Shown here in pieces: positions 60,116-64,000 of a DNA stretch of 64,000 nucleotides. Source of the stretch: Chelatococcus sambhunathii (GTDB taxonomy: Bacteria; Pseudomonadota; Alphaproteobacteria; Rhizobiales; Beijerinckiaceae); contig NZ_LIOL01000002.1 in the NCBI RefSeq assembly GCF_001418005.1, positions 428,990 to 492,989 of the forward strand, in the 5' to 3' direction. The position numbers were made by a program, and so were the translations under genes. Positions within the stretch are counted from its first letter, which is position 1; each line of letters starts with the position of its first letter. The notes under the pieces were generated by a model, which was given only the letters and a program-made list of their open reading frames with translations, had not been told where the DNA came from and searched no databases.

Positions 60116-60331
60116 CTATCGACCATCGCGGGCAACCCAGAGTTCACCCCGCTTGACATAGGAACGCTTGACGGCCGCCCATGCAATGCGATGGGCGATT
60201 TCCTCCCGCCGGGGGTCATCTGAATGATCGGCGAAGGCACGGTTGAAGGCCGTCCGATAGATGTCCTGTGCATGCGCCGGCAGATGCGCGCGCACGGCCG
60301 GCGGCAGGTCGCTGTTGTCGCGGTACGGCAT
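60116..60331 (-). CDS. chaB: ChaB family protein
   Basis: A 71-residue soluble protein with the ChaB fold. It starts MPYRDNSDLPPAVRAHLPAHAQDI, with the family's P-(Y)-x-x-x-x-D-LP pattern, and continues AFNRAFADH and HRIAWAAVKRSYVKRGELW (key part AWAAVKRSY). E. coli ChaB was named a regulator of the ChaA cation antiporter; elsewhere it is a frequent neighbour of stress genes and its role is unclear. It is packed between the DUF3775 gene (26-bp gap) and prs (10-bp gap). Confidence 0.92.
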   Translation of the reverse strand: MPYRDNSDLPPAVRAHLPAHAQDIYRTAFNRAFADHSDDPRREEIAHRIAWAAVKRSYVKRGELWVARDGR

Positions 60332-60357
60332 GGCAACCTCGCGCGATGCCGCAAGGA

Positions 60358-60777
60358 TCAGAGGTGCTCGCTCTCCATGTCACTGCAAGACAGGCCGAAC
60401 TGCGACAGCCCCTCCTCCAGATAGTCGGCAAGCAGCGGGATTCCCATGAGGTAGCGGGCCGTGCGGGTGTTATGCGCGCGCTCGGCTTCGGCCCGCAGGT
60501 CCACCCAGCCGTCGAGGCCGGCATCGCCGCGCCCCAGCCAGGCCAGTGCCACGAGATCGATCTGCTCATCCTCGTTGAGCGCGGCAATGGCAGCGGCGAG
60601 CTCGGCCGCCACGGGATCGTCGCGATGGTCCTCCAGCACCGAGCGCATGCCGTCATCACTGGCGTTCGAGGCAGGGTGCGGCTCGGTGACGTCGTCCTTC
60701 ACGTCGAACTGGCGCGCCTTGATGATGATGAAGCAGACCTTGTCCAGTGCAATGGAGAGATTCGGCGGCCTCGGCAT
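60358..60777 (-). CDS. DUF3775 domain protein
   Basis: A 139-residue acidic protein of unknown function. Recognisable parts are ALDKVCFIIIKARQFDVKDDV near the start, and DEQIDLVALAWLGRGDAGLDGWVDL in the middle (key part LVALAWLGRG), followed by RTARYLMGIPLLADYLEEGL. DUF3775 proteins are common in alphaproteobacteria with no assigned activity. It is the first gene of DUF3775-chaB-prs. An FNR/FixK-type dyad lies 77 bp upstream. The ATG at 60777 gives MPRPPNLSIALD; the frame continues upstream into lolD territory but without family similarity. Confidence 0.82.
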   Translation of the reverse strand: MPRPPNLSIALDKVCFIIIKARQFDVKDDVTEPHPASNASDDGMRSVLEDHRDDPVAAELAAAIAALNEDEQIDLVALAWLGRGDAGLDGWVDLRAEAERAHNTRTARYLMGIPLLADYLEEGLSQFGLSCSDMESEHL

Positions 60778-60853
60778 GGTGTGGCTCCCCGATTCCGCAG
60801 ACGACGGTGCCTGCAGGTCCCCACCAGCATGTGTCCTATCTTGCAGCCAGCCA

Positions 60854-60867
60854 TTGCGCAGAATCAA
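60854..60867. promoter_or_regulatory. FNR/FixK-type dyad before DUF3775-chaB-prs
   Basis: TTGCG-CAGA-ATCAA, the same type as the dyad at 55686-55699. At the class II distance downstream on the minus strand lies CATGCT (60826-60831), a weak -10. It sits in the 112-bp gap after lolD. Confidence 0.55.
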
Positions 60868-60889
60868 TGGCGCAATATGTGCCGTCCCC

Positions 60890-61582
60890 TCAGTCGAGGC
60901 TGACCACGAGGCCGTCGCGGATGGTGACGCGGCGGTCCATGCGTGCGGCAAGGTCGAGATTATGGGTCGCGATGACCGCCGCGAGGCGCGAGGCACGCAC
61001 CAGCGCGACCAGCATCGAAAAGACGTAGTCCGACGTCTTCGGATCGAGATTGCCGGTCGGCTCGTCGGCGAGGAGCACCCGCGGCGCATTGGCCACGGCG
61101 CGGGCGATGGCGACGCGCTGCTGCTCGCCACCGGAGAGCTCCGCCGGCCGGTGGACAAGGCGCTCGCCGAGGCCGAGGAAGCTCAGCACCTCGGCGGCGC
61201 GGGCCTCCGCCTCCCGGCGCGCCAAGCCGCGGATGAGCTGTGGCAGGGCGACATTCTCGAGCGCCGAGAACTCCGGCAGCAGGTGGTGGAACTGGTAGAC
61301 GAAACCGATATCGAGGCGCCTCAGGCGCGTGCGTCCGGCATCGTCGAGCTCCGTCGTCGGCTCGCCGCCGACGTAGACCTCGCCGCTATCGGGATGCTCC
61401 AGGAGGCCGGCGATGTGCAACAGCGTCGACTTGCCTGTGCCGGACGGCGCGACCAGCGCGACGATCTCGCCTGGCCACACGGCGAGGTCCGCGCCGCGCA
61501 GGATGTCGAGCATCGTCTCGCCCTGGGGGTAACGGCGTTCGATCTTGGAGAGGAACAGGGCCGGCGTCTGGGGCGTCGTCAT
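60890..61582 (-). CDS. lolD: Lipoprotein-releasing system ATP-binding protein LolD
   Basis: ATPase that drives extraction of outer-membrane lipoproteins. It has 230 residues. Walker A is [13 protein letters not shown], the ABC signature [19 protein letters not shown], Walker [13 protein letters not shown], and the switch His is in [12 protein letters not shown]. It follows lolC by 6 bp. In most Rhizobiales dnaE is the next gene; here the 6.4-kb cluster intervenes. Confidence 0.95.
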   Translation of the reverse strand: MTTPQTPALFLSKIERRYPQGETMLDILRGADLAVWPGEIVALVAPSGTGKSTLLHIAGLLEHPDSGEVYVGGEPTTELDDAGRTRLRRLDIGFVYQFHHLLPEFSALENVALPQLIRGLARREAEARAAEVLSFLGLGERLVHRPAELSGGEQQRVAIARAVANAPRVLLADEPTGNLDPKTSDYVFSMLVALVRASRLAAVIATHNLDLAARMDRRVTIRDGLVVSLD

Positions 61583-61588
61583 GCCGTC

Positions 61589-62869
61589 TCACCCGTAGCG
61601 AAGGGCTTCGACGGGGTCGAGGCGCGCCGCCCGCCAGCTCGGGTAGAGCGTTGCCACGAGCGACAGGACGATCGCCATGAGCACCACGGTCGTCACCTCG
61701 CCCGGGTCGATCTCGGCCGGCAGGCGGCTGAGGAAGTAGAGTTCGGCCGGGAAGAGGTTGGAACTCGTCAGCTGCGACAGGAAACTGCGGATCGCCTCCA
61801 CGTTCCACGCGAGCGTCAGGCCGAGCAGGAAGCCGGCGAGCGTGCCCACGATGCCGATGGAGGCGCCAGTGATGAGGAAGACCCGCATCACGGAGCCGCG
61901 CGTCGCCCCCATCGTGCGCAGGATGGCGATGTCCTCGCTCTTGTCCTTCACCAGCATGATGAGGCCCGAGACGATGTTGAGGGCCGCCACCAGCACGATC
62001 AGCGTCAGGATGAGGAACATCACGTTGCGCTCGACCTCGAGCGCACCGAAGAAGGTGCGGTTCCGCTGGCGCCAGTCGGTGATCATGATCGGCCGGCCCG
62101 CGGCTTCTTCGATGCGCGGGCGCATGGCGCCGACATCATCGGCATTGTTCAGGAAGACCTCGATGACGCTGACGTCGCCGTCCCGGTTGAAATAGGCCTG
62201 CGCCTCGCCGAGCGGCATGTAGACGAAGGTGTTGTCGAACTCGGACATGCCGATCTCGAACACCGCGACGATGGGGTAGGCCTTGATCCGCGGCGCGGTG
62301 CCGAAGGCCGTCGCGGCGCCGCGCGGCGAGACGATGGTGAGTGAATCGCCGACACGAAGGCCGAGATATTCGGCCATGCGCCGGCCGATAGCGACGCCGC
62401 CCTTCTCGTCGAAATCGCGCAGGGTGCCCTGCCGGATGGTATCGGCGATGAAGGGAATGCTGGCGATGTCGGCCTCGCGCACCCCGCGCACCAGAGCGCC
62501 GCCGGAGGCCGCGGTGGAGGAGACGAGCGCCTGGCCCTCCACCATCGGCACGACGAGCTTCACCCCCGAGAGGTCGGCGAGCCGCTTCGACACGGCGTCG
62601 AAATCGGTCAGCGGGGAATCGATCGGCTGGATGAACATGTGGCCGTTCACGCCGACGATCTTGTCGAGCAGCTCCTTGCGGAAGCCGTTCATCACCGACA
62701 TCACGACGATCAGCGTCGCAACCCCGAGCATGATGCCGAGGAAGGAGAAGCCGGCGATGACGGAGATGAAGCCCTCGCGCCGGCGCGCCCGCAGATAGCG
62801 GGCCGCCAGCAGCCACTCGAAGAGCGCAAAGGGTCTCGTCGAACCGCTCTCGGCCGCGCGTCCGCTCAT
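61589..62869 (-). CDS. lolC: Lipoprotein-releasing system permease LolC/LolE
   Basis: Inner-membrane permease of the Lol exporter. It has 426 residues with four membrane helices: one near residues 30-50 after FEWLLAARYLRARRREGFISVIAG, and three in the C-terminal FtsX domain (about 270-420). A large periplasmic domain lies between, with NGHMFIQPIDSPLTDFD. A single LolC/E-type permease (LolF-like homodimer) is normal in alphaproteobacteria. It lies between proS and lolD. Confidence 0.93.
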   Translation of the reverse strand: MSGRAAESGSTRPFALFEWLLAARYLRARRREGFISVIAGFSFLGIMLGVATLIVVMSVMNGFRKELLDKIVGVNGHMFIQPIDSPLTDFDAVSKRLADLSGVKLVVPMVEGQALVSSTAASGGALVRGVREADIASIPFIADTIRQGTLRDFDEKGGVAIGRRMAEYLGLRVGDSLTIVSPRGAATAFGTAPRIKAYPIVAVFEIGMSEFDNTFVYMPLGEAQAYFNRDGDVSVIEVFLNNADDVGAMRPRIEEAAGRPIMITDWRQRNRTFFGALEVERNVMFLILTLIVLVAALNIVSGLIMLVKDKSEDIAILRTMGATRGSVMRVFLITGASIGIVGTLAGFLLGLTLAWNVEAIRSFLSQLTSSNLFPAELYFLSRLPAEIDPGEVTTVVLMAIVLSLVATLYPSWRAARLDPVEALRYG

Positions 62870-62894
62870 GCCGCTCCCCGCCCCTGCCTCGCCG

Positions 62895-64000
62895 TCAGCC
62901 CGCGATCCGCGTCACGGCATCCTCGATCGACAGAAGCTCGCGCTCGCCCGTGGCGCGGCGCTTCACCTCCACCTTGCCGTCGGCAAGCCCCTTGGGGCCG
63001 ACGAGGATCTGCCACGGCATGCCGACGAGGTCGGCCGTCGCGAACTTGGCTCCGGGACGCTCGTCCCGGTCGTCGTACAGCACGTCGAGGCCGCGCAGGG
63101 CGAGCGCCCGATGGAGATGCGCGCAGGCCTCGTCCGTCGCTGTGTCACCGACCTTGATGTTGATGAGCGAGACGTCGAAAGGCGCGATCGGATCCGGCCA
63201 GACGATGCCGGCCTCGTCGTGGCTGGCCTCGATGATGGCGGCGACGAGCCGCGACGGGCCGATGCCGTAGGAGCCCATGTGCACGGGATGCTCCCTGCCG
63301 TCCGGCCCGGTCACCGTCGCCTTCATCGGCAGGGAGTATTTCGTGCCGAAATAGAAGATGTGGCCGACCTCGATGCCACGCGCCGACACCTTCCGGTCAT
63401 TCGGAATAGCAGCGAAGGCGGCCTCGTCGTGCTTCTCGGAGGTCGCGGCGTAGAGCGACGTCCACTTGTCGACGATCGACTGAAGGCCGGCGACGTCGTC
63501 GAAATCCGTGTCCGCGGCCGGGATCGGAAAGTCGAGGAAGTCGCGGTGGCAGAACACCTCGCTCTCGCCCGTCGAGGCCAGGATGATGAACTCGTGGCTG
63601 AGGTCACCGCCGATCGGGCCCGTATCCGCCTGCATGGGGATGGCCTTGAGGCCGAGGCGGGCGAAGGTGCGCAGGTAGGCGACGAACATCCTGTTGTAGG
63701 AATGGCGCGCGCCGGCCTGGTCGATGTCGAAGGAATAGGCATCCTTCATCAGGAATTCGCGCGAGCGCATGGTGCCGAAGCGCGGCCGGATCTCGTCCCG
63801 GAACTTCCACTGGATGTGATAGAGATTGAGCGGCAGGTCCTTGTAGGAGCGCACGTAGGACCGGAAGATGTCCGTGATCATCTCCTCGTTCGTCGGCCCG
63901 TAGAGCATCTCGCGCTCGTGCCGGTCGGTGATGCGCAGCATCTCCTTGCCGTAGGCGTCATAGCGCCCCGATTCACGCCACAGATCGGCCGACTGGATGG
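62895..64000 (-). CDS. proS: Proline--tRNA ligase (5' end outside window)
   Basis: Class II aminoacyl-tRNA synthetase charging tRNA-Pro. The visible 368 codons cover motif 2 ([25 protein letters not shown], key part [10 protein letters not shown]), [12 protein letters not shown], motif 3 ([21 protein letters not shown], key part [10 protein letters not shown]) and the anticodon-binding domain. It lacks the editing insertion between motifs 2 and 3, so it is the short form typical of alphaproteobacteria. The first part of the gene, about 75 codons, lies beyond the right edge. It is followed by lolC after 25 bp. Confidence 0.95.
   Translation of the reverse strand, partial: IQSADLWRESGRYDAYGKEMLRITDRHEREMLYGPTNEEMITDIFRSYVRSYKDLPLNLYHIQWKFRDEIRPRFGTMRSREFLMKDAYSFDIDQAGARHSYNRMFVAYLRTFARLGLKAIPMQADTGPIGGDLSHEFIILASTGESEVFCHRDFLDFPIPAADTDFDDVAGLQSIVDKWTSLYAATSEKHDEAAFAAIPNDRKVSARGIEVGHIFYFGTKYSLPMKATVTGPDGREHPVHMGSYGIGPSRLVAAIIEASHDEAGIVWPDPIAPFDVSLINIKVGDTATDEACAHLHRALALRGLDVLYDDRDERPGAKFATADLVGMPWQILVGPKGLADGKVEVKRRATGERELLSIEDAVTRIAG

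Overview
This 64-kb window is chromosomal, visibly GC-rich DNA from an alphaproteobacterium, most likely of the order Hyphomicrobiales (Rhizobiales). The grounds are the fused ispDF gene, dusB(nifR3)-ntrB, a pyruvate dehydrogenase E1-beta carrying its own lipoyl domain, GTTC-N7-GTTC type LexA boxes, trpEGDC-moaC-moeA-lexA gene order, an LpxI-type lipid A pathway, and ribosomal protein S2 with a helix-hairpin-helix tail. I cannot fix genus or species. I saw no phage, transposase, CRISPR array, rRNA or tRNA.

Layout. 0-5.3 kb: ntrB (partial) and dusB, divergent from ispDF-pncC, then a Coq10-like protein and lipA. 5.4-11.3 kb: a GlsB-type membrane protein and the pyruvate dehydrogenase genes pdhA-pdhB-pdhC-lpdA, followed downstream by lipA, which makes their cofactor. 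11.4-13.3 kb: an FtsB-like division gene with a CtrA-type box, and enolase. 13.5-17 kb: queF and the thiamine operon thiO-thiS-thiG-thiE behind a TPP riboswitch; thiE carries an in-frame palindromic repeat. 17-21.6 kb: kdsA, a DUF350 protein, pyrG, secG and tpiA. 21.6-30.3 kb: ppiD-trpEGDC-moaC-moeA-lexA. 30.2-35.7 kb: comEC, gltX and gltA. 35.7-50.4 kb: a long run for translation and the cell envelope, transcribed as rpsB-tsf-pyrH-frr-uppS-cdsA-dxr-rseP-bamA-lpxD-fabZ-lpxA-lpxI-lpxB. 50.8-54.3 kb: dnaE. 60.9-64 kb: lolD-lolC-proS (partial).

The least ordinary part is 54.4-60.9 kb, between dnaE and lolD. Next to dnaE is a 34-codon gene for a one-helix membrane peptide, preceded by two tandem LexA boxes. 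By position and regulation it looks like an SOS-induced division inhibitor of the SidA kind. Beyond it lies a stress-type cluster: CBS-BON protein, host-attachment (BaeRF12) protein, nicotinate phosphoribosyltransferase, a COG2187 phosphotransferase, a divergent PRPP synthase, ChaB and a DUF3775 protein. Three separate intergenic regions of this cluster each hold an FNR/FixK-type dyad. I read it as an oxygen-responsive island centred on PRPP and NAD salvage, inserted into an otherwise conserved proS-lolC-lolD-dnaE neighbourhood.

How the genes work together: the core segments join central carbon metabolism (eno, tpiA, pdh, gltA), lipoate supply, isoprenoid and undecaprenyl synthesis (ispDF, dxr, uppS), lipid A and outer-membrane assembly (lpx, fabZ, kdsA, bamA, rseP, lol) and replication and repair control (dnaE, lexA). 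Start codons were moved from the longest open frame wherever a family-typical N-terminus and a ribosome binding site supported it. Many long open frames on the opposite strand of real genes are by-products of high GC and were left out.
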